64,000 nt of DNA, taken from Ifrita kowaldi (taxonomy: Eukaryota > Chordata > Aves > Passeriformes > Cinclosomatidae). The stretch spans positions 1 to 64,000 of the forward strand of contig VZRS01015024.1 in assembly GCA_013398055.1 (NCBI GenBank). Direction: 5' to 3'. Every line of letters begins with the position of its first letter. Positions within the stretch are counted from its first letter, which is position 1. The position numbers were made by a program, and so were the translations under genes. Under the pieces are notes generated by a model. It was not told where the DNA came from, ran no database searches, and worked only from the letters and a program-made list of their open reading frames with translations. This document shows positions 50,542-62,856 of this stretch, in pieces.

Positions 50542-50961
50542 TTAAGACCTCGTGTTTAGCAAGCTGTAGGCAGAGCTGTCTTTTTAAGTCCCAAACTTTC
50601 CCCCATGTTAGACCATGTTTCTGTGTGTGCTGGGCACTGAGAAATTGTGAAAAGCGAAGGGATGTCTGATTGGAGATTATATCGTCATGAATTTGTGCCT
50701 CCATCTCACAGGACTCATACTGACCACTAGATTTTGTTGCCCAGAGAGCTTCCTGGCATGCATTAGTTAATAGGAAACATTTTGTAGAATAAATGCACAG
50801 GTATCAGCATGATCGAGGCTTTCATACAATTCGTGTGACATAAAGCAAACTGTTACATAAAGTTGAAGCTAGCATGTGCTTGTTGCTTGGATTGGTGTGG
50901 AAATATGTGTGGGTTTGACAGAATATAGGCTCTATTGCTAATCTTATAACACGTTCTTTAG

Positions 50962-51045
50962 GGTGAGGAAGCAAAAAACATTCCTGGTGAATCTGTAACA
51001 GAGGAGCAGTTTACCGACGAAGAAGGCAACGTCATCACGAGAAAA
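50962..51045 (+). CDS. ANK3: ANK3 cassette exon 2 of the obscurin/titin-binding-related block
   Basis: An 84-nt phase 0-0 exon encoding GEEAKNIPGESVTEEQFTDE, then EGNVITRK. It closely parallels the ANK1 stretch NIPGEQVTEEQFTDE and the ANK2 stretch VTEEEYIDEHG. Acceptor TTCTTTAG, donor GTAATC. The similarity to small ankyrin-1 is strong enough to assign it to the obscurin/titin-binding-related domain described for muscle ankyrin-G. Confidence 0.92.
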
Positions 51046-51168
51046 GTAATCACGAATTACCTCACTGCTCTGAGTCTTTGCTTTCAAGTAACTTCTTTTA
51101 ACATACTTTCTCCCTTTAGAATCTAGGAAAAAAAAAAATCGATGCTTTTCATGTATTGCTTCCCACAG
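51046..51168 (+). other. ANK3: short ANK3 intron (123 nt)
   Basis: A 123-nt intron between the second and third cassettes, donor GTAATCAC, acceptor CTTCCCACAG. The short distance suggests the two exons are usually included together; this is an inference. Confidence 0.88.
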
Positions 51169-51228
51169 ATCACCCGGAAGGTAGTAAGACGCGTTGTTAT
51201 CCCCCATGAGAGGAAAGTTGGTGAAATG
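51169..51228 (+). CDS. ANK3: ANK3 cassette exon 3 of the obscurin/titin-binding-related block
   Basis: A 60-nt phase 0-0 exon encoding ITRKVVRRVVIPHERKVGEM. The basic core TRKVVRRVV corresponds to the IRKVVRQ core of small ankyrin-1 that contacts obscurin and titin, and to TRKIIRR in ANK2. Donor is ATG|GTAATG. If unspliced, the frame runs 18 more codons to TGA at 51283-51285, giving a different basic end; homology with ANK1 and ANK2 favours splicing on to the last coding exon. Confidence 0.88.
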
Positions 51229-53037
51229 GTAATGCAACGGGGACTACCAGGAAATAACAGTAGGCGCAGAGGGTTGTGTTGACTGCTAGAAAGTGCTGCT
51301 AAAGGGCTGGAGGTTTGCATTTAACAAGAAGCCTTGGCAAAAAGTGCGGTGCTTGCAGTTACTGGCAAGTTGTGTGTTGGGGTCACGGGGCAGGGGTGGC
51401 ATCAGGGGGGTCTGGCTGAATTCTGTCAGCGCAGGGCATCAAGGTCTGTTTCTGTAAAACAGGCAGCAGGCCGAAGTCGTGGGTTTGGGGCCTGGCTTGT
51501 GCCATCAAGTTGAGCTGTGTCTGTGTTTGGTTAAGTCCTTGCAGAATCTGTGCCTTACAGCTGTAGGTGGGTTGCGTGGCCTTTCCACCAGCCCAAAGGA
51601 GTGAGCTGCAGTCTGATCCCAGCAGCCTCTCGCTCACCTGTGTGATACCCGTGGTGCTGGGGACTGAGGGTTTGCAGGATTCAGGGCAATGGAACCTACC
51701 CAAGCAATGGTATTCTTTACAAGCAAGCACCAAGACAGGATGTTGTCCCTGGTGATCAAAATTGGAAGCCTTCTGCAGGGCTGGACTATGTCCAGCCTTA
51801 TCACCCTGAAAAAGAAGGGACAGTGGGAAGAGTAGGACTATTGTGTGCCAGCACACCCCAGCCCCTCTTGCAGAGGGCTTCAGTGACAGGGGCAGGAGTG
51901 GGGAGGCTGTGCCTCAGCTGTCCTCTGTCCCAAGGAGGCCCTGGGGGAATGGGCATCACCTCTGGGAACAAATGGCTTCAGAGGAGCTCATGCCTTCTTC
52001 CCCAGCACATGGCCCTCAGAGGTCTCTGCTCCAGTAAAACTGTCATTGGGGCTAATGGAATTCTTGTCTGAGTGGAAACAGATTCAGAAAGGAAGATAAC
52101 AAATACTCTTTATCTTCTGGTAATAAATTTGAAAAAAAAAAGAAAAAAGCTGGGGGCACACGTGTCACAGAAAGAAGAGAATGGAAACAAACTTATTTCC
52201 ATTCCCTCTCTCCTAGCTGTTCATGAGGAAAAAAAAGTCCTGCCCAGCAAGGGGGAAACATTTTCAATTTGCTGCACCAGATTAGATTAGTTGGAAACTA
52301 CAAATAGTCACAAATACATCAATGCAGATCACCTGAGGGGTAAATTCTGCCCATAGCCACACATAAACAGATGCCTTTCTCTGATGTGAGTGAGGCTTGT
52401 GATTACTGGAGAATTTATTTTTAGATGATTATTGAGCTACTTTTAATGAGCAAAGATGAACTTTATTTTGGGGTTTGCTGTTTTAAAGACTCTGAAACCT
52501 GCACTGCTTGTCACTGTCATTGGTTTTACTTCTGCACTGCTTCAGTGGTGCTTTTTGCTGGCTTTCTTCCTCCTCCCTTTGTTCTGTTACTAACCTGCTC
52601 ACTTTAAAGCACAGACGTTGTGAAACATCATAAGAGCGGCCACAGCCTCAGCTGTTGGGAATGCCCACCAATCCAGCTGACCTGGCAGGAGGGTTGAGAA
52701 AGGTGATTTTTCCTTGTCAGTGGCACCAGCTCCCACTGCAATTGGCAGCAGGGGCTCAGCCAAGGACTGACTGCCAGCCAGGCACCCCAGCCCAGGGGTC
52801 AGGCTGAAATTGTAGAGCTGTGTTTACTACTTGAAGATGATATTTCAGACCTGTGCTTTTGCAGCTCAGCAGAGTGGATAAATAGATTGTGCGTATCTTT
52901 GAAATGAAGTGTTAATGTGATTTAACTGCTTTTTACTTATCCTGTTACAGCAAAATGTGGAGCCTGTTTTGGAAGCAGGTTTACAATTACGAGTGCTCTC
53001 TGCAGACTGTGTTAATGTTTGTACTTTTTCTTTAAAG
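51229..53037 (+). other. ANK3: ANK3 intron before the last coding exon
   Basis: A 1.8-kb intron whose 3' end is a T-rich tract followed by TTTAAAGCAG, a NAGNAG tandem acceptor. No exon or clear repeat was seen. Confidence 0.86.
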
Positions 53038-53106
53038 CAGGGAGAAGCTTATAAGGTTAAGACAAAGAAAGAAGTCAGACACGTGGAGAAGAAAAGTTAC
53101 TCATGA
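53038..53106 (+). CDS. ANK3: ANK3 last coding exon and stop codon
   Basis: The exon encodes (Q)GEAYKVKTKKEVRHVEKKSYS followed by TGA at 53104-53106. Mammalian ankyrin-G ends in the almost identical KVKTKKEIRHVEKKSHS. The first codon CAG is optional because AAG and CAG acceptors are adjacent (53035-53040). The phase-0 start fits both the canonical join from 39228 and the joins from the cassettes. The exon seems to continue as UTR to 53130, where a GTCAGT donor lies 24 nt after the stop. Confidence 0.96.
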   Translation, partial: QGEAYKVKTKKEVRHVEKKSYS

Positions 53107-53130
53107 AAGCTGAAAGCCGACCACTGAACG
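53107..53130 (+). other. ANK3: ANK3 3' UTR, first segment
   Basis: Twenty-four bases between the stop codon and a GTCAGTG donor. A stop this close to a downstream junction is compatible with escape from nonsense-mediated decay. If the donor is not used, the UTR would continue to the AATAAA at 53325-53330. Confidence 0.6.
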
Positions 53131-56100
53131 GTCAGTGTGATCAATTTTCTTCCCTTGTTGAAGGCTTTTGCCAGCATGAGGAGCAGCACCTGGGCTGCAC
53201 AAAGGCTTGCCTTTGCTACCCTGGCTTTGCTTTCCAGCTGCAGAGCTGAATAGCTGGCCCTTGATCTTGTGAGCAGAAAATGACCTTGTGTTCATGTATA
53301 GAAATTGAGCTTTACTTCTTGGAAAATAAAGCAAAGCAAAACAATCAGGCGTGTGCAAGATTTCTGGGAATTTTACAATGTCTAGTGTTTGTAATCCATA
53401 GAAATTTCTACCCCTAAAAACTTAAACACAAATAGTAAAGGAGCTGCACACAAATAAACCTGCTAGGGGTGAAATGCTTCTTCCACTGCCAGACATGTGA
53501 TTTGAGGGCAGTTATGCAAGTCAAAGTCCTTGCAAGTGAAGTGTCTCAATATTTGCCAACAAATGAGCCCTATTAACTGTTTCTTCTGAATTTTATTGAT
53601 TCAGCCCTAATGATTGTAGCAAGCCAGCAGCTGATGGTATAAGGGCTTCCCAAGCTAAACCCAAATGCACAGACTAAGACACTCTTGCAGGGGGCTCTGT
53701 GAAGACATGATGGAACACCCTGAAGCCAGAGGCTGCTTTGCCTCGATGACACAGCTACAGTCACAAAGAGATGTGCCTGTAAATATGGGGGGAGCCCATC
53801 CACGTCTATCAATGCTGGTCCATCAGTCATGGCTCCAAGTGCCTAGGTTTACCACAGTCATGTGTTTTTTCTGCTCAGAACCTCTCTTAGCTCTGCTGGG
53901 TTTCAGGAATTGGACAGAGGAGGAGTTTAGGAAATGCAAGACTCTGTGTTATCCTTTTACTGTACATATGGTATAGGGCTGAGTGTAGGATTTAAGAACA
54001 GGATAAACAGGACCTGGCAAATAGAGCAGATAGTGAGGAAAAGGACAGACAGAAGCGGAGTCTCTCCTGAGTCACCAGTCCCTTGTGACTGATGTAAAGT
54101 AAGGTAGCCCCTTCAGCCCCCTGGCCCTGTAGGCTCTCTGTGCATGTGAGCAGTACCATTTGAAACAAACAGCTCTCGGTGTGTGGGATCTAGCTGAGGG
54201 ATTTGTGGGATCAAGCCCTGAGGAGCAAGCTCTGTGCAGTGACTGAAGTGATTTCAGTATCTGGTAAGCACCTACTGCATCCACCTGAATTCCTGCTTTT
54301 ACTGGGAACCCTCCCATGTGTGCTAATAGAATAATACAGCTTCACGTGGCTTGCTGCTCAACATACTCATCAAATATTTATGATTTGGAAAAGGGAGGCG
54401 ATTCTTTTGACACAGCTTTCCCCTTTATGGAGCTCAAGGATATGGGAGTAAAGCAAGCCAAAGGGATGACGCTGCTTGTATGAAATTGTGTCCCATGTTG
54501 GGTTCCATGCTGCTCCACTGTCAATCTGCAGGGGCAAAGCAGCAGAAATGTGTAAATTCAGGCATTGAACCCCATAAGCAGTGCAGCTAAAGAGCCTGCC
54601 AGCATATGAGTTTGATGCAAAAGACACCAGGGATAAGGGAAAAGCATTTCATTTTAAAATGAAATGACATAAATAAGGCAGTCTTTGCCTAATGTGTGAA
54701 ACAGAGTCTGACCTTCAGGAAGCCAGAGTCAGAGTTCCTCAGAACCAGATTTGCTCCCATGACTGCTGACGCATTTCTCCTGGGATTTCCAGTAGGCAAG
54801 TCTTCCATGCTAGAGTCCCTGAGGAACTTGGAGAGTCTGCCTTAGATAATGAACCTGTGCTCGGGGGGAACTTTGTCCTGTAAGATGAATCTCTGTGCTC
54901 CAAACTTTGATATGATAAGCATGACCAAATGTGCACTAAGTAATCGTGAGCCTGGCCAAGAGTCCATTGAAAACATTTAATTTGGGTGCAGGAGTGGATG
55001 TATTTGTACAGGCAGGGGATTCTACAGAAAAGCAGTTTGTTTTGTAATCACAAAAGACAAAAAAAATTCTGTTGAGGAGGCAGAGGTGGTTCTTTTCTTT
55101 GGATGTTAGCTAGGTTAGCTAGGTTTTGCTGTAAAATGTCCTTGTCACCATTGCAAATAAGCCTATGGTGAAGCCTGGGTTGAAAGGAGAAGCCAAGATC
55201 TCTTGCGTGCAGTTCTGCAGGACAGCACGGTGTGAACTGCCGTGACTGCTGCAGTGGGAGCAGGCGGCTCTTAGCAGCAGGACAGATTTATGACGACTGT
55301 AGATGTGGGCAAGGACAGGTTGCTTCAGCGTGGAAGGAGCCTGCAAGCGCCCCTGGGGAGTGCGTGTGGACCTGTGACCTGATTAGGAAGCAGGCATGTC
55401 CGTGCCAGCCTGAGTGCCGCCGGCGCCGCGCCAGCCACGCTGCCCTGCGCCCAGGTGCCGGAGAGCCGCGGGGCTTCCAGCTCCCGCTCACTGGTGTGTT
55501 TGTGTTTCTGCGTCCTGCCCTCTCTGCTGTTGTACAACAAATGTCACAAACTTGCTGTCTTCACGGGCGTGGCTCTGGTTTGAGGGGTGAGAGAGCAGGA
55601 GCACGACCCTGTCTTCTCAGTGCCGCTCATGCAAGCCAGGCAGGAGGTGGATGGGGCTGCTCCTCGTCCTCGCTTTTGTCCTTCACCAAGCCTCCTAAAG
55701 GCTGGGCTCTGCATTCCTGGCTCTGCCAGTCACGTTCCCTGAGCAACTGGCAGAGGTGGATGTGCAAGGAGAGCAGGTTTTCCATCACTGTGGGGATGCT
55801 TGCACACAATGAAGAAAAACGTGCTGTGGAAGCAGCAGCTCTCTCAGTCTGGAGATGATGCTGTCCCTCCCACGATAAGAGAACCTATTCCTTGTCATCA
55901 TTGGATCGGATGAGCTGGTGCCGTGTCCGGGGTGATGAAATGCAGTGTGCTGCAAACATATTTGTAAATCATTTCACGAGCAGTGCGGACATCAGCAGCT
56001 GCATTTTCCCCTCATGCAGGGAGCTCAGCTAATGTCGTTGCCTACCTAGAAACTGTGTGATTTAGCCTACTGCACGATTCCATCGTGCCAATTACAACTT

Positions 56101-56181
56101 TTCTGTTTAGTCAGGGAAAGGCATGAAATTGATTCTTAGGAGATATTCTGAAATGATCTGTTCTCTGTTTTCTTTCCGCAG
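53131..56181 (+). other. ANK3: inferred 3' UTR intron of ANK3
   Basis: About 3.05 kb between the donor GTCAGTGT and the excellent acceptor TGTTTTCTTTCCGCAG at 56181. The open frames inside, including 208 aa at 55232-55858, show no known domain. The GC-rich patch at 55380-55500 has no other visible feature. Confidence 0.55.
53325..53330 (+). terminator. ANK3: proximal AATAAA poly(A) signal
   Basis: An AATAAA word 219 nt after the stop codon, followed by tgtctagtgtttgt at about 53379. It could end a short-UTR transcript if the UTR intron is not removed. Confidence 0.45.
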
Positions 56182-56665
56182 AACTGTGTGCTTTTTCTGC
56201 CAGTATTCTAGAGGGACACTCACGGAAGAAAAATCAACAGGAATTAAACATTCACCTATAAAAGTGTGCGTGTGTTTGCTGCTTCCCCACATTAACCGCA
56301 TGGTTTTTATGCAAAAAGAAAAAACAAACAAAAAAAAAACCCCAAACAAAAAAATTAATTTAGCATGAGCCAATTTACAGAGCATGGAAATTCACGTTCA
56401 TTCACAGGATTGGAGGGTGCACAGTTACCAATGCAGTGTATATACAAGATGCCATGCTGTTAACAGCTTCTCTCAAGCAGTTTGATGTCATCTCAAAAGA
56501 AATAAATTCCTGTGGCCAGAGAGGATGTGCGAAGACGAAATCGTTAAACCATGGAAAGACACTAAAAATACTAAAATCCACAACAGCTCGCCTTATTTTT
56601 CTTGGACCCAAACTGTCAGGGTATAAAACACTATTTGTTTCTTTTTTAAACATCAATAGTTTTGC

Positions 56666-56673
56666 TGTAAATA
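56666..56673 (+). promoter_or_regulatory. Pumilio-type element TGTAAATA in the 3' UTR
   Basis: An exact match to the UGUANAUA consensus bound by PUM1/PUM2. A single 8-base match is weak evidence of function. Confidence 0.35.
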
Positions 56674-57561
56674 AATAACACTGTATAAATTCTAACAAAA
56701 TAGAATAAATGTTGATAAGGCACTGCCTTTTCGATCACAAACAGAATATTGCAAATGCATTGAGCAGGCTAGGTGTCTCAAATGGCTGCACCTACAGGGA
56801 TATTCTGGGTGTATCTTCACAGATTCTTGTATATTAGCAATTATAATGTTTGTATATGCAAAAACGCTAGCTTGATTTTAAAAAAATCTTTAAAATCTGC
56901 TGCAAATTTAAATGATTCCCAAAATGAGGAATTCTGTAGTTCTGTGAAAATTTTTCTTCAGAGTACTAATATTTTGATGCATGTGTTTCACCTTATTTTG
57001 ATTAAATCTTTTCCAGTTTTGCAAACACTATACCGCAACATGAAAAATAAGATTTTATCTGTAAACACAAAGCCCTTCATCTAATATTTGTTGCTGTTGC
57101 CAATTTTTCAATGAAATGACCTAAGACCCATAACATATACAGTAGTTGCATTATGGGGAGGGGGGTGCTATCTGTTCTCGCTTTATAATGGGGGTAATGC
57201 TTGCAGCTTTAGAAGTGGGTTGGTGCTCTAAGGAGCACAAGTTTGGGATATTTTTAAATGAACTGAAGAGAAATTATTAGCTAATAGACTGGCAGCACGC
57301 TGTAAAATTATTACTGTATTGTGTACTGGCTATAAGATGTAGAATCTTTCAGTAAGCCAATCATCTGTAATCATCCTAGCAGTGTAATATTAGGTTGTTA
57401 AGGCTGCTGTGTTTTAAAGGGCATTTTTATTTGGGTTTTGGTGAAATACTTTAATTTGTTGATTATATTCATATGGAAACAGCATTCATTGATAATAGCT
57501 CTAATTACATATGTATGAAAACAACAAACACTGGATGATCTAGTTGATTATTTAAGCATAA

Positions 57562-57567
57562 AATAAA
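57562..57567 (+). terminator. ANK3: distal AATAAA poly(A) signal
   Basis: AATAAA followed within 20-45 nt by a GT-rich stretch (aatgtgtatttggcagtgtt), the classical arrangement of cleavage signals. It is the best candidate for the distal end of ANK3. Base composition changes to GC-richer sequence soon after. Confidence 0.55.
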
Positions 57568-59555
57568 TTGTGTTAAAACTCTTGGATAATGTGTATTTGG
57601 CAGTGTTCTTGTACCCTACAGACGTGAGGCTTCGCAAGGCCAGCTGTTAACTGCCCCTGGCTGTCAGCTGCTTTTCCTCTCTGTTTCTTTTGTCTGATCC
57701 ACCTCCTCATCTTCCCAGTGTGACAGGCCATCGTTTGGCAGGCTCTCCCCAGGTCGGGGCAGCAGGAGGAAAACACAGCAGCCAGCAGCAGGTGCCCAGC
57801 AAAGCTAAGGAAAACCCATCTCCCTGGGTCGGAGATGTGGGAAAAGGGCCAGTGCAAGAGGGGGATGTGCAGCCCCTTCTCCAACACGTGAGCTCTGGAC
57901 TTCCTCTAAATTCTTTTGTCCTGTCAAGAACCAGGAGAAGCACTACCAAAAGCAATTTTCTCCCCAGTGTGTGTCAGACCAATAACAGACCCGCTACCCA
58001 TGATGACATCAAAATGTATATCCCCTGTGTATCATGTGTACTTCCTGTGTATTATGGGTGATGGAGCACTGCATAAGGAATGTGGCCAAGACAAAGGTTT
58101 GTAGGCAGCACCAGTACACACACTGCTCTGAACTGCAGGCTTCTGCTCAGGTGCAATAAATACAGTTTTTTGCTCCGGGATCGGTTTTACCTGGCTTTTA
58201 AGGCAACATGAGGTATTTCACCCCAGCTTTGGCACCTGAGGAAGCACCACTGCTACAGATCCACCTCGGTCTGCTTGTTGTTATCTGCTGGTCCCCACAG
58301 GAAGTGGTCCTCACCTGGGGTCAGTCAGCAAAGCTCTCCTGACTGTGATGAACAGCACTTGGCTTCAGGAGAATCTAACGGGTTGGTTTGTCAGTGTCTC
58401 TGAGTTGTTAGGGCCACCGCCTTTTGAAGCCGTGACAGTAAATGAAGTTTTCATCGTTTGAGCAGCCAGTCTGTGTTGCAGTGCATGTTTTGCCTAGGTC
58501 AGGATACTGCTGGTACAGTGCTGATGGCTCAGGTCCTTATGCCAGAGTTTGGAGGACAAATGCCACTTACACCACTGGAGAACAAATATAATAAACGTCT
58601 CATTGCAGTTCACAGTTCAACAGCAGTGATCATCCTCCTGCAGACCTCACCATCCAGATGCCTCCCTCCCTCCCTTCGAGTATCCAGACCAGCTGAATGA
58701 GAAAGAGTGTTTTCAGGAAATGCTGTGAGATGTACGTATTTAATATTATATCAAGACTGTACACTTGGGAGCAAAGGCTGTGGTCACAACCAGCAGGAAG
58801 GCAGGAGCTGCACTGTAGAAGAGCCTCGCTTCCATCTCTAGCAGCATCCAAAAGGCAGCGTTTTGTTTGACTCATCTCTTCCTCTGCCTGGTGCTGGTGT
58901 GGAAAAAAGCTGTGACTGCCCCTGGAGTGGCAGCTCTGGCAGGCAGCAGTGCTCTTTCTGCAGACAGAGCATGAGGCTGCCTGTGCAGGCAGCAGAGGTA
59001 TGTAGGTGAGTCTCGACAGCTCTCCTGCCGCTGCTGGTGATTTGTGTGGCAGCTCTGAGCTCGGGGAGCGGGTCTCGACTGTGACAGCACACGCGGGTAG
59101 CTGCCGGCTCAGCTGGGGCTCCGAGGGTGCTCTTGGCATGGGCAGCACTGGGTGTCCGAGCAGGCTGTGACCTCTCCTGGGCCAGCACTGGACATGCCCA
59201 GCAGGGCAGCCCCCACCGCTGGCAGGTCCCAGTCCCCAGCTGCTGCTGCTGCACGGGCACCTGTGTCACAGCTTGCTTCCCCCTCTGATACAGAGAGACA
59301 GCAGAGAACGGGAACTCCGTAGCTAAATTCACGGAATTTAAAATATCGTATTAAACGCTGCTCAAACAGGATTTTCTGGGTGTTGGTTTTGTTTTGCACT
59401 GAGTGGTTCCAACAGTAGCTCAGGATATTTGGGAAAAACAAGGTTGAAGTGTAAATGGTCATTTGAGAAGGAAAACAGAAATCTTGCCAGAACTAACAAA
59501 CAGCACAGACAGCTCTCGAGTAAGTGAGGACCCTACCTAAATGTGCACTTTTGTC

Positions 59556-59571
59556 TTTTTTTTTTTTTTTT
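59556..59571 (+). repeat. poly-T tract
   Basis: A run of 16 T residues in the intergenic region. Confidence 0.85.
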
Positions 59572-62500
59572 CATGTTTTCCTCAGTGAGAACATTCCCCT
59601 TAGAGGCAAAATTGTAAGTCATGGGACTCTGATTGCATCTATTAAAATAAACCTGATTGCTAAATGCAGCGTTATTTTCATCCTTTGATATTTGATTTAG
59701 CACTACTTAATAATGCTGCAGAGTATCCTACCGTACTTTTTCCATTTCTGAAAGAATATTAATTACATTTTATTTGGGGCCAATAATAATTTTAATGTCA
59801 GAAATTCTAAGAGCTCCCATAGTGCAGAGCTGACATTAGTGGGATAAGTGGCAGTTACTTGCAGGATTGCAGCACCCTACTAATTAATGCTAATTTCCTG
59901 GGGGGTTGTTTAACACAGGCTTTGTCTGTAGCACACAGTGTGCAGGAAATCGAGGTGCTCTGCTGGGGAGGCCACTGCAGCCTGGGAAGTGAGGCACGTG
60001 CTCCCAAAAAACCTCTCCATGCCCTCTAGGGGCTTCTTTGAGCAGGACCAAGTTAAGAACAGTTGATGAAACTCATTGAAGTCCATCAGTGGCAATTTTA
60101 TCAATTTTTTTATATAAACCCAGCGCGAGCAGCTTGGCCTGGAGGAGCTGTGCCAGCCCTGCATGGTTGGAGGGCTCTGCAGGGGCAGCACGATGGCTTT
60201 GGGCCAGCCCTCTCCCCAGGGAGGGGGTGCAATCCAGAGGGCTGGGACTTGCCTGGCTGAGGCTGGTGCAGGGATGCTGGGCAGGGTATTTGCAAGGAGC
60301 TTGGTTGTTGTCCTGGCCACTTCATGACGTAGGCAAAAGCTGCTGCTGATCCATTGCGTCCTTGGCCTTGGGGTGATGTGTGGGGATTGCCAAGGGACAG
60401 GAGGAGGGGGGGAATGCAAACAGGACCTCTGTTTTCAGGGCAGGTCCTACCAAAATGCGGCTGGAGGAGGAGCTCCTGGCTCAGCTTGCCTCTAACCCCT
60501 GAGTGAGCAAGGGAGGGAAAACATGGTCATAGTGCAGAAGAAAATATTCCTGCTTAGGTGAAAGTACAGCAGTTTTCTGATGGAGATGTGGACCCTTTAG
60601 ACCCAGTCTGCAACAAAATGCTTGACATAAAACGTAGTCCATTATTGGGGGAGGAAAAGGTTAGTGAAGGACAGAAAAATGAGCTGCTCAAGGCAAATCT
60701 ATGTATGTGCCACATTTTTCATAACTGCTGATGCTAAAAACAGCATGCAAATTGTGCATGTCTTTATTTATTTGACCCTAAGTCCTGGAGGAAGATGAAG
60801 ATTTATAATAAAAGTTTTGTTGGTACTTTTCCCACCACGCTAATGTTCAATTATTGAGAGCTATTTGGGCTATAAAACAGCAAAGCACAGCAATCCCCTT
60901 CAATTCACCAACTTCCTTGGAAGGCTTCCAGGGGCTGGATATCATTATGACATGGCCAGACCAACAGACCAACCTAGTATGAACTCTGAAAAAAACACCC
61001 TGGGGAGAACAAGGATACAAAAGCAAAGGCCCGGAGCTGAAGATGCGTTATCTACTGGTTGGCTACCACGGAGCACAGTTTCATAGTCAGATACTCTGTC
61101 CTACCAAGAGACTTCTTTCCTAATACATCTTTCTGATTAGTAATTGTTGGTCAGAAAAGCAAAGCAGCATGACATTATTTTCATCTGAATTGCTTGTTAG
61201 AAGACATGTTTTAACTTGCATCAATTGATGCCTTAATCCACAATAGCAGCGATTTGGGTTTCTTCTGCTCATACAAATATCTTTCAAACCAAGCTTTCTC
61301 CCCTTCTACAACCTCTCCACATATGCACTCCATTTCCCCCTTTTAATATTCCCTTATGAAACAAGTCACATTCTTTTTAATGCTGCTTCAGTTTATTTTC
61401 CTAGCTGTATTTGTCATTAATTACATTTTCATGCAACTTTGTCTTTCCATTCCCTCTTCCCCCTCATTTCAGTCAGGTACTCTGAGTACTATGCAGACTT
61501 TTTTCCCTTGAGTTAATTAGCTTCAGTTGGCCTTTTCCTCTTCAGTCTATAACTATTGAATATTTTAATGAATTGTATTCTTACAGAAGGTCTTCCAGCT
61601 GATTAATGGACCTCTGGAATTACATTAAGGATTACATTAAATCTCTGAACATGCCTCTTCTAACCCCTCATACCTAGAAATGTATTTTATACAATATTCC
61701 TACTGCTGCTGTGAGTTTATGGAACACTCTTTCTAATTGCCCATGGCCTCCTGTAATGATAGTTTCTGTGAATACATCCCTGTTTTATTATTTCTTCTTC
61801 TTGATTGGTCTGCTCTCCTACTATAAGCATGCTGGTGATGTTTTCATATTCTTTATTTCAATGAGCACCTTCCCTTTACCCCTTATAGTTCTGCATTTAT
61901 TTTTTGTGCGATACAAAGATACTGAGGCAAGGAGGGTGGGGACCTCGTCCTGCAGGTGCTGTGGTGGTGGCAGGCTGGTTGTGGTGGCTTTTCCTGTGGT
62001 GCCAAGCCCCTTGCTGCCTGCAGTGGGGACCAGGACCAGTGGCACCTGAGCAGCCCTGTCAGCGGGGCAGCCTCTGCTGCACATGTCTTCAAAAGGTGGT
62101 TTTGCTATTTTTGGTTATACCATATATTTATACCTTTTAATTGGTTTGGTTAACATCCTACAGATGTGAAAAGCATGTGATTTTTTTTTTTTTGGGGGGT
62201 GCTAATTAGGATAACGTTTTCTCTCCCTGTTTAATCTATTAATTTGGAGTAGTTGGCTGTAATTGTAATTAAATATACAGGTGCTATTTTTTAAATGACT
62301 GAAATGCTGTTGCGACAAGAAAGATGCCATCTCAGATCTAAACATCCAGGGCCCTTGAGTTTTCCTCCCACTCCTCCACTGACTCAGTGTTTGTCATTGG
62401 GTAAGTAACTCAGCTTCCTACCTCCCTTCCTTGCCTTCCAGGGCTATTGTGTGAATTAATTAGATAATGTTTCAGCATGGCTTTGAACTAGAGAGAGCTA

Positions 62501-62856
62501 CAGAAGTGCCAAGTTATAATTTACTGTTATGAAAGTCGGCATGCTGGCTGGGAGTGAGACCTCTGATGCCAGCCCAGCAGAAAGAGAGAGGGACGGCGAG
62601 GCAGCCAGGGGAAAGCTCCCCTCTAGCCTCAAGATCCCTGATCTCCATAGCTGCTGTCTGCACCACTCCAGAAATGCTCTGCTGAAGGCAGCACCAGCAG
62701 CTGCCTGGTGTGTTGCCAGGGATGGAGCCCCTGGCTGAGCCAATCCGGCCCAGCTGCTGGGTTGAGGATGTTGCCTGCACCTCCCTGTCTGTTTTCAGGC
62801 TAATTTTGGTGTCTGAAGGAGCAGAGGACATGTCCTCTGGAAAACTATAGTGCTCC

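Larger units (their letters stand above)
43010..50961 (+). other. ANK3: ANK3 intron (8 kb)
   Basis: The longest intron in the window, between the first and second cassettes. It contains one clear CR1 fragment at about 45385-45602 and a GT repeat at 50527-50541. The remainder holds only short chance open frames. Donor GTACTT, acceptor ACGTTCTTTAG. Confidence 0.85.
56182..57600 (+). other. ANK3: ANK3 non-coding last exon (3' UTR), inferred
   Basis: An AT-rich non-coding stretch begins AACTGTGTGCTTTTTCTGCC immediately after a strong acceptor. It contains AATAAA words at 56670, 56704 and 57562. A Pumilio-type word TGTAAATA is at 56666-56673. I assign it to the terminal exon because of the acceptor, the poly(A) signals and the NMD-compatible spacing. 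The end at about 57600 is approximate. Confidence 0.55.

Noticed and set aside
55232..55858. 208-aa open frame on + strand after the ANK3 stop
   Set aside because: Cysteine- and tryptophan-rich composition of a GC-rich patch, no domain, no start context, and it lies in the inferred UTR intron.
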